Source: Rhodopseudomonas infernalis (GTDB lineage: Bacteria; Pseudomonadota; Alphaproteobacteria; Rhizobiales; Xanthobacteraceae). From it: a DNA stretch of 64,000 nucleotides. Location: positions 1 to 64,000 of the forward strand of contig NZ_JAJNAL010000003.1 of NCBI RefSeq assembly GCF_022271405.1, given 5' to 3'. The position numbers and the translations under genes were made by a program. The notes under the pieces were generated by a model, which did no database searches, was not told the DNA's origin, and worked only from the letters and a program-made list of their open reading frames with translations. The number at the start of each line of letters is the position of its first letter. The stretch's first letter is position 1. Below, in pieces: positions 51,546 through 62,545 of the stretch.

Positions 51546-53084
51546 ATGCGTTTCAAGACGATCCTATTCGCGCTTGCCATTGTCGCGCTCTCATTCGGAA
51601 TCACGCTGGTGGGCTTCGAATGGCTCTCGCCGCGCGCGGTGAGTCCGCCGACGCTGCAGGCGTTGCCGCCGCTGCCGCCGATCCGTCAATCCTCGGTAGT
51701 GGTGCCAGTGTCTGTGCCGCTGACGGCGATCCGCGACCTCGTCGACCGCACCGCCCCGCGCAACTTCGCCGGCAAGGCCGACAACCCGCTGCCGCAGCTC
51801 GTGCAGAATGCCGATATCAACTGGACGGTGGCGCGCGGCGCGGTCGCCGTGAAGGGCGCCCCCGAACAGGTGACGGTGACGGCGCCGCTGACCGGTACGC
51901 TGTCGGCCAAGGGGTCGCTGTCCGCCAGCACGCAGAACAAGGTCGGCGATACGCTCGGGCGCATCTTCGGCGACAGGGTCGCCAAGCAGGTCGGCGTCAA
52001 CATCAAATCGCTCAGCGCCAGCGGTGAGATCAAGGGCACGATCGCCATCACGGCAAGGCCGAAGGTGCTGCCCGACTGGCACGTCGATCCCAACCTCAGC
52101 GCCCAGGTGCTGCTCGCCGATTCAAACGTAGGTGTCGCCGGCGCGCGCATCAACATTCCGGCGCAGGTCAAGCCGGTGATCGACAAGGCCGTCAACGAAC
52201 AGGTCGCGCAGCTGCAGCAGACCATCCGCAACGACGGCGCGCTGGAGCGCAGCGCCCGCCGCGAATGGGCGCGGATCTGCCGCTCGATCCCGCTGCAGGG
52301 CGCCGGCGTCCCGAACGGCTTCTGGCTCGAACTGCGGCCCACCAAGGCGCTGGCGGCGCAGCCGCACATCGATGCCGCGACCGTCGCGCTGACGCTCGGA
52401 ATTGTCGCCGACAGCCGTATCACCACCGCGCCGACCAAGCCGGAATGCCCGTTCCCGGCGGCGCTGGAGATGGTGGCGCCGAACAGCACGGGCGTGAAAG
52501 TCGCCGTGCCGATCGACATCCCGTTTCAGCAGCTCAGCCGGGTGATCGAGCCGCAATTCGTCGGCCGCACCTTCCCGGAGGCCGGCACTGGCGCCGCGGC
52601 CGTCACGGTGAAGAGCGTCAACGTCGCCGCTAGCGGCGACCGCCTGCTGGTGTCGATGCTGGTCGATGCGAAGGGGAGCAAGAGCCTGTTCAATTTTGGC
52701 GGCGAAGCGACGCTGCACATCTGGGGTCGCCCGGTGCTGAACCAGGAAGACCAGACGCTACGGTTGTCGGATATCCAGCTCGCGGTCGAGTCCGAAGCGG
52801 CGTTCGGCCTGCTCGGCGAGGCCGCGCGCGCCGCTGTGCCGTATCTGCAGAAGGCGATCGCCGAGCGGGCGGTGTTCGATCTCAAACCGGAATCGACCAA
52901 CGTGCAGCGCCGGATCGGCGCGGTGATCGCCTCCTATCAGCGCAACGAGGACGGGCTGCGGATCTCATCGGAAATATCGAGCTTGCGCCTGACCGATGTG
53001 GCGTTCGACTCGTCGATGCTGCGGGTGACCGCGGAAGCCAACGGCATTCTCGAAGTCACCATCACCAAGTTGAAGAATCCTTGA
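51546..53084 (+). CDS. DUF4403-like exported protein
   Basis: 512 aa from the ATG at 51546. An N-terminal membrane/signal segment (KTILFALAIVALSFGITLVG) precedes a large soluble region. It resembles DUF4403 in plan: a repeated amphipathic beta fold with SVVVPVSVPLTAIRDLVDRT at the start and a second half-domain beginning near GVKVAVPIDIPFQQLSRVIE. The two halves share a V-x-V-P-I/V-x-(I/V)P start, suggesting an internal duplication. The function is unknown; a lipid- or envelope-associated role is a guess. Confidence 0.75.
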   Translation: MRFKTILFALAIVALSFGITLVGFEWLSPRAVSPPTLQALPPLPPIRQSSVVVPVSVPLTAIRDLVDRTAPRNFAGKADNPLPQLVQNADINWTVARGAVAVKGAPEQVTVTAPLTGTLSAKGSLSASTQNKVGDTLGRIFGDRVAKQVGVNIKSLSASGEIKGTIAITARPKVLPDWHVDPNLSAQVLLADSNVGVAGARINIPAQVKPVIDKAVNEQVAQLQQTIRNDGALERSARREWARICRSIPLQGAGVPNGFWLELRPTKALAAQPHIDAATVALTLGIVADSRITTAPTKPECPFPAALEMVAPNSTGVKVAVPIDIPFQQLSRVIEPQFVGRTFPEAGTGAAAVTVKSVNVAASGDRLLVSMLVDAKGSKSLFNFGGEATLHIWGRPVLNQEDQTLRLSDIQLAVESEAAFGLLGEAARAAVPYLQKAIAERAVFDLKPESTNVQRRIGAVIASYQRNEDGLRISSEISSLRLTDVAFDSSMLRVTAEANGILEVTITKLKNP

Positions 53085-53110
53085 GCGCGTAGTTGGCATC
53101 GCACGAACAC

Positions 53111-53143
53111 GAAAAAGCCGGGCGGCAGATGCCACCCGGCTCG
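53111..53143 (-). terminator. Terminator between DUF4403-like and PRC-barrel genes
   Basis: The stem AGCCGGG-(T)GGCATCTGCC-CCCGGCT is followed on the minus strand by CTTTTTCG. This makes it a good rho-independent terminator for the PRC-barrel gene; on the plus strand it may also end the DUF4403-like transcript. Confidence 0.75.
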
Positions 53144-53202
53144 TTCGATCCGATCATTCGACCGACGATCATCGCCGGTCAGCCTGGATCAGACGTCTCG
53201 TC

Positions 53203-53760
53203 TTACGAGCGGCCGTACTTGAACTCCGGCATCGCCTTCAGCTGATCCTTGGTGGCGTCAAACACCGCATGGTCGGGGTACATCCGCTCCGCCGTGCTGT
53301 TGGTGTTCGACGTCGTGGTCGTGGTGGTGGTGGTCGCCGCACCCGTGGTCGTCGCTGGCGCAGTGGTGGTGGTCGCACTGCCAGCCGGGGCAGTGGTCGA
53401 CGCGGTGGTCGACTTGACCGGCGTATCGACGAATTTCAGCTGGTCGAACTTCACGGCGACGTCGTGCTGGCCGACGCCAAGGAAGCCGCCCACACCGATC
53501 ACGACGGCATGAACCTTACCCGCCTTGTCGAGCAGAACCTCGGAGATGTCGCCGAGCTTCTCGTTGGCCTGGTTGTAGACGTTCAGGCCGATCATCTTCG
53601 ACGCGCGCCATTCGGAATTGGCCGACATCGAGCTGGCGGCGGGAGCCGCAGTGGTCTTCGACATCGAGCTATCGGTCGCAGCCGGCGACTGCGCGAACGC
53701 GGCGGTCGCGATCAGCGTCGAGCCGAGCAGGCCAGCGAGAACGGTGTTGGTCTTCTTCAT
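53203..53760 (-). CDS. Exported PRC-barrel domain protein with Thr/Ala-rich insert
   Basis: 185 aa with a classic signal peptide (MKKTNTVLAGLLGSTLIATA, cut near AFAQ). A PRC-barrel domain (about 48-110) reads SKMIGLNVYNQANEKLGDIS and GKVHAVVIGVGGFLGVGQHD. A low-complexity Thr/Ala stretch (about 115-160, coded by runs of ACC/ACG) and a short C-terminal domain follow. PRC-barrel periplasmic proteins are common in Bradyrhizobium relatives; the role is unknown. Confidence 0.85.
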   Translation of the reverse strand: MKKTNTVLAGLLGSTLIATAAFAQSPAATDSSMSKTTAAPAASSMSANSEWRASKMIGLNVYNQANEKLGDISEVLLDKAGKVHAVVIGVGGFLGVGQHDVAVKFDQLKFVDTPVKSTTASTTAPAGSATTTTAPATTTGAATTTTTTTTSNTNSTAERMYPDHAVFDATKDQLKAMPEFKYGRS

Positions 53761-54075
53761 TGTGTAGTGCCCTCCGTATTGGTCATGGTCACCAACAAAC
53801 GAGCAACACTGCGCGCAGTTCCGGAAGTGGATCGCTTTAATTGCGTCGGGCTGCGCACCAAATCGTCACACAGCCGCCACATCGGACGCATCGCGTTCAG
53901 TGCGCCGTACAAAGCGACGCAGCATGCCGCCAGCTACAAACGCAAATCCCCGCCACGGTGACGTGGCGGGGATTTGGTTCCAACGGCGTCACTCGTCGGT
54001 GGGTAGCATCACGCATGACGAACGGCGACGAGCTGTTAGTTGTTCCGGCGGAACTTTAGAATTCGATAGAGGCGC
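53761..54075. other. Intergenic region between PRC-barrel and membrane-protein genes
   Basis: About 315 bases without a supported gene. It should hold the PRC-barrel gene's promoter and contains the strong hairpin at 53944-53975. Confidence 0.6.
53944..53975 (-). terminator. Perfect 14-bp hairpin, probable terminator
   Basis: AAATCCCCGCCACG and its exact complement surround a four-base loop (GTGA). Read on the minus strand it follows the multi-pass membrane protein gene by about 100 bases and ends in ATTTGCGTTTG, fitting a terminator. The symmetry would also work in the other direction. Confidence 0.65.
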
Positions 54076-55557
54076 TCAACGCGCCGGATCGATCTTCGGC
54101 TCGGCCGTGTGGGACGCATCCGGTTTGCGCAGATGGATGGTGGCGACATCGTCGCTGTAGACCTTCTCCCAGCCGTCGACGTGGTCGAGCAGCTTGGTGG
54201 CGGGATCTGCGGTGCCCAGCAGCGTGGCGTCGATACGATAGCTGTCCAGCAGTTCGAACAGCTTGGCGGGCGGCCGCAGCCGCACCGCGTCGTTCTGCGC
54301 GACGACGAAGCGCTCGCCGTACAGCTCGGTGCGGCCGTCGATGAACGGCGATACGCCGGAGGCGATCAGGTAGCCGCCGAAATCGTAGTCATTGAAAACG
54401 CGCTGCACGCCGAGCGTCTTCAGCGTCGCCACGGCCGCGACCGGCGTGTGGCTGCGCGGCGGCGCGAACGAATGCAGCGTTGCGAAAGCCAGAGTGCCGC
54501 CGATCGCCAGACTGAGGACCGCCGCGATGGCGCCGAACGCCGGCTGGGCCGGGCCGTCCGGAGTTTCGGCGCCGCCGATCTGCCGCGCCAGCGGCGCCGC
54601 GATGATCAGCGGCGTCAACAGCGCCAGCACTTCGAGATTGCGGTTGGCGCTGAGCGCCATATGCAGCAGGCCGAGCAGCATCAGGATGCGCAGCGGCGGC
54701 AGCGTGACGCCGCGCCACAGCGCAAGGCCGAGCCCGACCAGCAGGGTCACTTCGAGCGGGCCGATCCGCGAGAAATCGGTCGGCGCCCACTCCCCGATCG
54801 TTGCCAGCGCCTTGCCGAGATCGAGGATGCGCCGCGATGCCAGGATCGCCTCCCAGCCATAGGGATTGGCGCAGCTCGCGATCAGCGCCAGCACGCCGAA
54901 CAAGGCCCAGCGCAGCAGCAGCGACCAGCGCCGCTCCGGCGCGCCGAGCGCCGCGTCCAACCCGATCGGCGCCACCAGCGCGAGGCCGAGCACGAAGCCG
55001 CCGTGCAGATTGGCCCACAGCGCCATCAGCGGCAGCAGCCACAGCGACGGCGCCGCGCGCCGATCCGCCGCATCCATCAGCGCCGCGACCCACGCCACCA
55101 TCACCGGCATCGCCATCACATGCGGCCGCGCCACCATGTGCGGCGCCATCAGGATCACCGCGGCGATCACGAACACCAGCGCTGTGCTGTCGCGCAGCCG
55201 CCGGCCGAGCGCGCGCGCCATCAGCGCCAGCGTCAGCGCCAGCGATCCCGCCGCCACCACCACCGGCCCGGCCCAGCCGCCGACCGTGTAACTGATCGCA
55301 AGCAGCACCTGCGCCAGCCACTGCGTCGAGATCCAGGGTTGGCCGGCCATCGTGAAGGAATACAGATCGGTGCGCGGCACTGCGCGATGATCGATGATCC
55401 ACTGCCCGATCGTGATCTGCCACAGCGTATCGGGATCGTTGAGCAGCCGATCGCCGACGCTGATCAGCACCGCATAGACCAAGAGGCCGACCCACAGCGG
55501 CATCAGGCTGCGCCGCGCGCCGGCCAGTGCAGTCGTCTCGGCAGTGAGGATCGTCAT
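54076..55557 (-). CDS. Multi-pass membrane protein, glycosyltransferase-C like, unknown function
   Basis: 493 aa with about ten to twelve membrane segments. The N-terminal region GDRLLNDPDTLWQITIGQWI, then HRAVPRTDLYSFTMAGQPWI and STQWLAQVL, resembles the first periplasmic loop of GT-C/ArnT-like enzymes and related uncharacterised membrane proteins. A soluble C-terminal segment reads RVFNDYDFGGYLIASGVSPF then IDGRTELYG. No definite family function can be given. It diverges from the thi operon. Confidence 0.75.
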   Translation of the reverse strand: MTILTAETTALAGARRSLMPLWVGLLVYAVLISVGDRLLNDPDTLWQITIGQWIIDHRAVPRTDLYSFTMAGQPWISTQWLAQVLLAISYTVGGWAGPVVVAAGSLALTLALMARALGRRLRDSTALVFVIAAVILMAPHMVARPHVMAMPVMVAWVAALMDAADRRAAPSLWLLPLMALWANLHGGFVLGLALVAPIGLDAALGAPERRWSLLLRWALFGVLALIASCANPYGWEAILASRRILDLGKALATIGEWAPTDFSRIGPLEVTLLVGLGLALWRGVTLPPLRILMLLGLLHMALSANRNLEVLALLTPLIIAAPLARQIGGAETPDGPAQPAFGAIAAVLSLAIGGTLAFATLHSFAPPRSHTPVAAVATLKTLGVQRVFNDYDFGGYLIASGVSPFIDGRTELYGERFVVAQNDAVRLRPPAKLFELLDSYRIDATLLGTADPATKLLDHVDGWEKVYSDDVATIHLRKPDASHTAEPKIDPAR

Positions 55558-55700
55558 CGGCGCAGTCCGGTCACGGATCGGGTTCCGGGATCAAACACGC
55601 GACCGGATAATTTGAAGTAAACCCGTGCGGAGCGGAGCCGCACGCGGCGTGCGCTGGGCGCCGGGCAGGCCCCCGCGCCGCGCCCGCGCCGAAAGGCACG

Positions 55701-55728
55701 TTGACACCGGGGGTGATCGGCCTACATT
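55701..55728 (+). promoter_or_regulatory. Sigma-70 type promoter of the thi operon
   Basis: TTGACA (55701-55706), a 16-base spacer and TACATT (55723-55728) sit immediately upstream of the TPP riboswitch. The start of transcription would fall near 55735, just before the first riboswitch stem. Spacing and match are good; the call is by sequence only. Confidence 0.75.
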
Positions 55729-55736
55729 AGATTCGT

Positions 55737-55863
55737 TCCGAGGGGGGCTCCGACGAGGAGCTGAGATACTGCAAGCTCGCCGCTTCAACCGTTTGTCGCA
55801 TTGAAGCTGAGCGAGACCGCAGTGACCCTTTGAACCTGATCCGGGTCATGCCGGCGAAGGGAC
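55737..55863 (+). promoter_or_regulatory. TPP riboswitch (THI element)
   Basis: Conserved segments are all present: GGGGGGCTCC...GGAGCTGAGAT (P2/J with the pyrimidine-sensing CUGAGA), an optional stem P3a, then GACCCTTTGAACCTGATCCG and GGTCATGCCGGCGAAGGGA. It ends five bases before the thiO start codon, so it probably acts on translation by masking the ribosome binding site in GAAGGGACAGGG when thiamine pyrophosphate is bound. Confidence 0.95.
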
Positions 55864-55867
55864 AGGG

Positions 55868-57019
55868 ATGCACCAGAGACTCGAAGGCCTTCGCGGGGCC
55901 GAATCCGCTCATTCACCCGTATACGCATCTGCAGCAGTGACCTCCGCAGCAGCGACAGCTGCTGCGCCCCCCCGTTCGGCCACCGAGCCGAGCGCCGCGG
56001 CGCTTCGCAGCGAGAAGCCGGACCTGCGCAAGGACGCGCCGGTGTCGGTGGTCGGCGCCGGCATTTCCGGCGCCTGGCAGGCGCTGCTGCTGGCCCGCGC
56101 CGGCCGCAAGGTCACTCTGTACGAGCGCGGCGACCGGGCGATGACGCAGGCGACCAGCCATTGGGCCGGCGGCATGCTGGCGCCGTATTGCGAGGCCGAG
56201 GGCGCCGAGCCGATGGTCGGCCAGATCGGGCTGCGGTCGTTAGAGATGTGGCGCGCCGAATTCCCCGAGGCGGTGTTCAACGGCTCGCTGGTGGTGGCGC
56301 ATCCGCGCGACCGCGCCGATTTCGAACGCTTCGCCAAGATGACCTCCGGCCACAAGCGGCTCGACGCCGACGGCGTCGCCGAGCTCGAGCCGGCACTGGC
56401 CGGCCGGTTCCGCGAAGGCTTGTACTTCCCCGACGAAGGCCATGTCGAACCGCGGCTGGTGCTGGCGCGTCTGCACGAGCGACTGATCGAGGCCGGCGGC
56501 GAAATCCACTTCGAATCGGAGATGACGCCGGAACACCTCGACGGCCTGGTGATCGACTGCCGCGGCATGGCCGCGCGTGACAAAGCTCCCGAACTCCGCG
56601 GCGTCAAGGGCGAGATGGTGGTGATCAAGACCAGTGAGATCACGCTGTCGCGCCCGGTGCGCCTGATGCATCCGCGCTGGCCGCTCTACGTCATCCCGCG
56701 CGAAAACAATCACTTCATGCTGGGCGCCACGACGGTCGAGAGCGAAGATGAGCTGGTGATGGTGCGCTCGGCGCTGGAACTGCTCAGCGCCGCCTACGCG
56801 GTGCATCCGGCGTTCGGCGAGGCGCATATCGTCGAGATCGGCGCCGGATTGCGTCCTGCGTTTCCCGACAATCTGCCGCGGATCGCGATCGGCAACCGCC
56901 GCGTCGCGACCAACGGCCTGTATCGCCACGGCTTCCTGATGGCGCCATCCCTCGCCGAGAAGGTGGTGGCCTATGTCGAGCGCGGCGAGATCGATAATCA
57001 GGTGATGCGATGCTTGTGA
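55868..57019 (+). CDS. thiO: Glycine oxidase ThiO
   Basis: FAD enzyme that makes the iminoglycine (dehydroglycine) used in thiazole formation, 383 aa. The FAD motif is VSVVGAGISGAWQALLLARA (about residues 58-77), then THE-type YERGDRAMTQATSHWAGGML; the C-terminal GLYRHGFLMAPSLAEKV closes the fold. An Ala/Ser/Pro-rich stretch of about 45 residues precedes the Rossmann fold and is unusual. The start lies directly after the riboswitch. The gene overlaps thiS by 10 bases. Confidence 0.92.
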   Translation: MHQRLEGLRGAESAHSPVYASAAVTSAAATAAAPPRSATEPSAAALRSEKPDLRKDAPVSVVGAGISGAWQALLLARAGRKVTLYERGDRAMTQATSHWAGGMLAPYCEAEGAEPMVGQIGLRSLEMWRAEFPEAVFNGSLVVAHPRDRADFERFAKMTSGHKRLDADGVAELEPALAGRFREGLYFPDEGHVEPRLVLARLHERLIEAGGEIHFESEMTPEHLDGLVIDCRGMAARDKAPELRGVKGEMVVIKTSEITLSRPVRLMHPRWPLYVIPRENNHFMLGATTVESEDELVMVRSALELLSAAYAVHPAFGEAHIVEIGAGLRPAFPDNLPRIAIGNRRVATNGLYRHGFLMAPSLAEKVVAYVERGEIDNQVMRCL

Positions 57020-57207
57020 CGGTGAACGGTGAACAGCGCGAGACCGATGCGACCAGCGTCTCGGCGCTGATGCAGGAACTCGGCTGCACCGCCGGCCACT
57101 ACGCGGTCGCGATCAACTACGACGTCGTGCCGCGCGGCAAATGGGACGACGCCCCGGTGACCGCCGGCGACGAAATCGAAATCCTCACGCCGCGGCAGGG
57201 GGGATGA
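57010..57207 (+). CDS. thiS: Sulfur carrier protein ThiS
   Basis: Ubiquitin-like sulfur carrier, 65 aa, ending in the essential GG (TPRQGG), which is adenylated and thiocarboxylated to donate sulfur for the thiazole ring. EIEILTPRQGG is the typical end. The start overlaps thiO. The next gene, thiG, is separated by a repeat-filled gap. Confidence 0.95.
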   Translation: MLVTVNGEQRETDATSVSALMQELGCTAGHYAVAINYDVVPRGKWDDAPVTAGDEIEILTPRQGG

Positions 57208-57571
57208 GAATGGCCTCGCTCCACACGCCGCCGTGCTCGCATCGGGGTGACGCACAGCGCACGCCCCACACCCTGCCGTCATCGCATCGCGGTGAAGCAC
57301 AGCGCCCGCCCAACACCCCGCCGTCATCGCCCGGCTTGTCCGGGCGACCCAGTATTGCAGAGCGCTCGTGTTCAACCACTGACTCTCTGGGATACTGGAT
57401 CCCCGCCTTCGCGGGGATGACGGGTGTAGTTGGAGTGGGCGCCCCTGCTCCCCTCCCCCTTGCGGGGAGGGGTCGGGGTGGGGGTCCGCGAGTCGCAGTG
57501 CCTGTGTCGCCCTCACCCCAGCCCTCTCCCGCAAGCGGGAGAGGGAGCGCGCAGTGCTCGGAGCATAGCCC
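57208..57571. repeat. Palindromic repeat cluster between thiS and thiG
   Basis: The 364 bases carry no gene but three repeats. One is a dual-hairpin GTCAT/ATGAC element (57323-57421) with left TCGCCCGG-CTTGT-CCGGGCGA and right CCCCGCC-TTC-GCGGGG hairpins. The others are a CCCCTCCCC/GGGGAGGGG stem with TCGGGGTGGGGG tail (57449-57484) and an inverted CCCTCTCCCGC stem (57510-57550). Short direct repeats (CCGTCATCGC, CACAGCGC) precede them. Confidence 0.85.
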
Positions 57572-58354
57572 ATGGTGAAATTCTACGATCGCGAGATCGC
57601 CTCGCGCCTGCTGATCGGCAGTGCGCTGTATCCCTCGCCCGCCATCATGCAGGACGCGATCCGCGAGTCCGGCGCGCAGATCGTCACCGTGTCGTTGCGG
57701 CGCGAGGCCGCTGGCGGCAAGGCGGGCGATCAGTTCTGGTCGCTGATCCGCGAACTCGGCGTCACCGTGCTGCCGAACACCGCCGGCTGCCGCAGCGTGC
57801 GCGAGGCGGTGACCACCGCCAAGCTGGCGCGCGAATTGTTCGGCACGCCGTGGATCAAGCTCGAAGTCATCGCCGACAACGACACGCTGCAGCCCGACGT
57901 CGTCGGCCTGGTCGAAGCCGCGACGCTGCTGATCAAAGACGGCTTCGAGGTGTTCCCCTATTGCACCGAAGACCTCAGCGTCGCGCATCGCCTGGTCGAT
58001 GCCGGCTGCCGCGTCATCATGCCGTGGGCCGCGCCGATCGGCAGCGCGCGCGGCATCACCAATCGCGACGCGCTGAAGCTGCTGCGCGACCGCCTGCCCG
58101 ATATCACCCTCGTGGTCGACGCCGGGCTCGGCGCGCCGAGCCATGCCGCCGAAGCGATGGAGCTCGGCTACGACGCCGTGCTGCTCAACACCGCCATCGC
58201 CAAGGCCGAAGATCCGGTGGCAATGGCACGCGCCTTCAAGCTCGCGGTCGACGCCGGCCGCTCCGGATTCGAAGCGGGGCTGATGGGCGCCCGCGATTTC
58301 GCCTCGCCCTCCACTCCTGTCATCGGGACCCCGTTCTGGCATGCCGTATCCTGA
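57572..58354 (+). CDS. thiG: Thiazole synthase ThiG
   Basis: Forms the thiazole phosphate from DXP, ThiS thiocarboxylate and dehydroglycine; 260 aa TIM barrel. [20 protein letters not shown], the Schiff-base Lys in [31 protein letters not shown] and the phosphate loop [20 protein letters not shown] then [12 protein letters not shown] are diagnostic. The 3' end overlaps thiE by 14 bases. Confidence 0.97.
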   Translation: MVKFYDREIASRLLIGSALYPSPAIMQDAIRESGAQIVTVSLRREAAGGKAGDQFWSLIRELGVTVLPNTAGCRSVREAVTTAKLARELFGTPWIKLEVIADNDTLQPDVVGLVEAATLLIKDGFEVFPYCTEDLSVAHRLVDAGCRVIMPWAAPIGSARGITNRDALKLLRDRLPDITLVVDAGLGAPSHAAEAMELGYDAVLLNTAIAKAEDPVAMARAFKLAVDAGRSGFEAGLMGARDFASPSTPVIGTPFWHAVS

Positions 58355-58949
58355 CCGCTTCTATCCCGTCGTCGACAGCATCGCTTGGGTCAAGCGCCTC
58401 GCCGCGCTCGGCGTCGGCACCGTGCAGCTCCGCGCCAAGGATCTCGACGACGGCGCCGCGCTGCAGCTCGTCACCGACGCGCTCGACGCGGTGAAGGGCA
58501 CCAGCGTCAAGCTGATCATCAATGATTACTGGCGCGCCGCGATCGTCGCCGGCGCCCAGCATCTGCATCTCGGCCAGGAGGACCTCGCCGAGGCCGACCT
58601 GCACGAGATCAAGAGTGCCGGTCTGACGCTCGGCCTCTCCACCCACGACGACGCCGAACTCGAAACCGCGCTCGCCGCCGAGCCGGACTACATCGCGCTC
58701 GGCCCGATCTTTCCGACCACGCTGAAATCGATGCGGTTTGCCCCCCAGGGCATTCCGAAGATCACCGAATGGAAGAAGCGCGTCGGCAACATCCCGCTGG
58801 TCGCGATCGGCGGCATCAAGCTGGAACACGCCGAAGAGATTTTCGCCGCCGGCGCGGATTCGATCGCGGTGGTCAGCGACGTGACGCAGAACCCCGATCC
58901 CGACGCGCGCGTGCGGGCATGGCTCGATTTCGTCGCCGAGACGGCGTGA
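58341..58949 (+). CDS. thiE: Thiamine-phosphate synthase ThiE
   Basis: Joins HMP-PP and thiazole phosphate, 202 aa TIM barrel. Motifs are [56 protein letters not shown] and the phosphate loop [20 protein letters not shown]. It overlaps thiG and is followed by a repeat-containing gap before thiC. Confidence 0.94.
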   Translation: MPYPDRFYPVVDSIAWVKRLAALGVGTVQLRAKDLDDGAALQLVTDALDAVKGTSVKLIINDYWRAAIVAGAQHLHLGQEDLAEADLHEIKSAGLTLGLSTHDDAELETALAAEPDYIALGPIFPTTLKSMRFAPQGIPKITEWKKRVGNIPLVAIGGIKLEHAEEIFAAGADSIAVVSDVTQNPDPDARVRAWLDFVAETA

Positions 58950-58979
58950 TGATGAGCGTGAACGCTGCGACGCGCGGCG

Positions 58980-59098
58980 CCCTCACCCCAGCCCTCTCCC
59001 GCAAGCGGGAGAGGGAGCGCGCCGTGCGCGCGGCGCCGCCCAGACCGATGCGCTAATTCCCCCTCTCCCGCTTGCGGGAGAGGGTCGGGGTGAGGGCG
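58980..59098. repeat. Inverted pair of CCCTCTCCCGC palindromes between thiE and thiC
   Basis: 58980-59022 carries CCTCACCCCAGCCCTCTCCC with a GCGGGAGAGGG complement. 59059-59098 carries the same element in opposite orientation with the TCGGGGTGAGGGCGAC tail. Together they form a long potential stem in the thi transcript. This is the family found in rnpB P12. Confidence 0.85.
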
Positions 59099-59171
59099 AC
59101 ACGCAACGTGCCCTCACCACTCTGACGAACAGTTCACGAAACAAACAACGCTGCCCGATAACAACCGATAA

Positions 59172-61124
<1,953 letters not shown>

Positions 61125-61212
61125 GGACGGCGGACTGCCTCCTGCAATACATCATTCTCTATTGATCAGACGACAAGTCGCAGCTCAAGCCCTGCCGATC
61201 TAGGAGCATTGG

Positions 61213-62452
61213 ATGCCAATCCCTGCCACAAGATCTTGCTCGGAAGAGAAACAAGCCGTTCACATCGTTTTGGTGCACGGGACATGGGCGCGCGGAATCC
61301 TGGTGAAAACACCGGTTGCCGCGTGGTGCCACGAAGAAGCGGAATTCATAAGAGTCTTAAAACGTAAGATCTCCGAAATCATGGATAACACCTACCACAT
61401 CCACATTGAACCATTCAATTGGAGTGGTAGTAATTCGATATTCGCCAGAGAAGAGGCAGCCAAAAACCTAGCAGCAAAGCTCGATGAGATTCCTGCAGAT
61501 CACCTTTCCTTCGTAGTCGGACACAGTCACGGAGGAAATGTCGGCCTCTTGGCGATAAGCAGGACCGAACAATCGGGCCGACATTATCTCGCCACTGTCG
61601 CAACCCCCTTCTTAAAAATATACGCCACAAATCGAGACTACTCGCTTGGTGGATGGCTCCTAAGTTTATACATAGCTCTTCTTTCTATAAGCGCCGGCAT
61701 TTTTGCACATCGCAACATGGGATCTATTGAAATCTCAATGCCCCTCTATCTCATTTTACTATCTCTAGCAGCAACATTCGGCTGGCTCATTGGAGCCTCC
61801 GTCTACCGCTTCCTTATCAACCCCCCTCCAAAAAATCGGCTCTCATGGACTCCCTTTCAGATGAAACCTCGCCTACTGGAGAGAGCTACAGCGTATAACA
61901 CCAAATGCATTCCTCACCCCCTGCTCGTTGTTCGCGGAATCGACGACGAGGCCGGACTTGTCCTCAGCGCAGGCTTGATAGCAAATCGTGTTACCCGGCT
62001 AGTCTACGACTTCTCCACTGGCCAAACAGCGGCAATGATGATAAATCTCGCTTTTGCGATCAGCACTTTATTCAGCCCTGCCCACCCAACGAAATGGGAC
62101 TGCACCCCCCCGAAATTCTCTGACTGAGACCTGCGAATATATTGGCGACGCAGCACATCAACGATCTTCAATACTAAGCCTTCTAGAATTTGCCCCGTTG
62201 GTAAGTGCAATCTTGATTGCATCAGCTCTAATACTCCCCTCGATTTTAAGGGTCATTTTCGGCAGAGAACTAGCGTTCGGATCCGGCAGATGCGACATCT
62301 CAGTCGACGCCGTGCCTGACGGGAACGGCGCAACGGTCTTTACGTTACCTATACGCGCGAACCACCAATTTGTGCACAGCCTCTATCATCACGATCAATG
62401 CCCAACGCAATTAGCAAGATGGATCGCAGCTTGCACCGCATTGAAGCGATGA
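61213..62452 (+). pseudogene. Alpha/beta hydrolase gene split by a frameshift at a C7 tract
   Basis: The first frame (61213-62127, 304 aa, ribosome binding site AGGAG) begins with the hydrolase strand VHIVLVHGTWARGIL and has the nucleophile elbow VVGHSHGGNVG. Two membrane segments follow, and an acid candidate in VVRGIDDEAGLV. It then meets a stop just past a run of seven C (62105-62111). The other frame continues without a break to 62452 with SLTETCEYIGDAAHQRSS, a hydrophobic helix and HSLYHHDQCPTQLARWI, which looks like the missing catalytic-His region. Removing one C joins the two. The whole unit is clearly AT-richer than its neighbours, suggesting transfer. It may be a pseudogene, a phase-variable gene or a sequencing error. 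Confidence 0.75.
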
Positions 62453-62484
62453 TACTTCCTTACTATTTTCTGAACCTCCAGCCC

Positions 62485-62514
62485 GTAGGGCGGATTAGCG
62501 AAGCGTAATCCGCC
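62485..62514. repeat. GTAG-type REP, variant copy
   Basis: GTAGGGCGGATTAGCGAAGCG...TAATCCGCC: a tetranucleotide GTAG followed by a hairpin. It is a variant of the REPs at 62546, 63158 and 63792 with a GGATTA stem instead of GGGTTA. Confidence 0.8.
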
Positions 62515-62545
62515 ATTGCGCCGACGCAAGCAGTGCGTTTGGCCC

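Noticed and set aside
57208-57571. Possible CRISPR-like array between thiS and thiG
   Set aside because: The repeats are different palindromes in mixed orientation, without uniform repeats and spacers, and no cas genes are present in the window.
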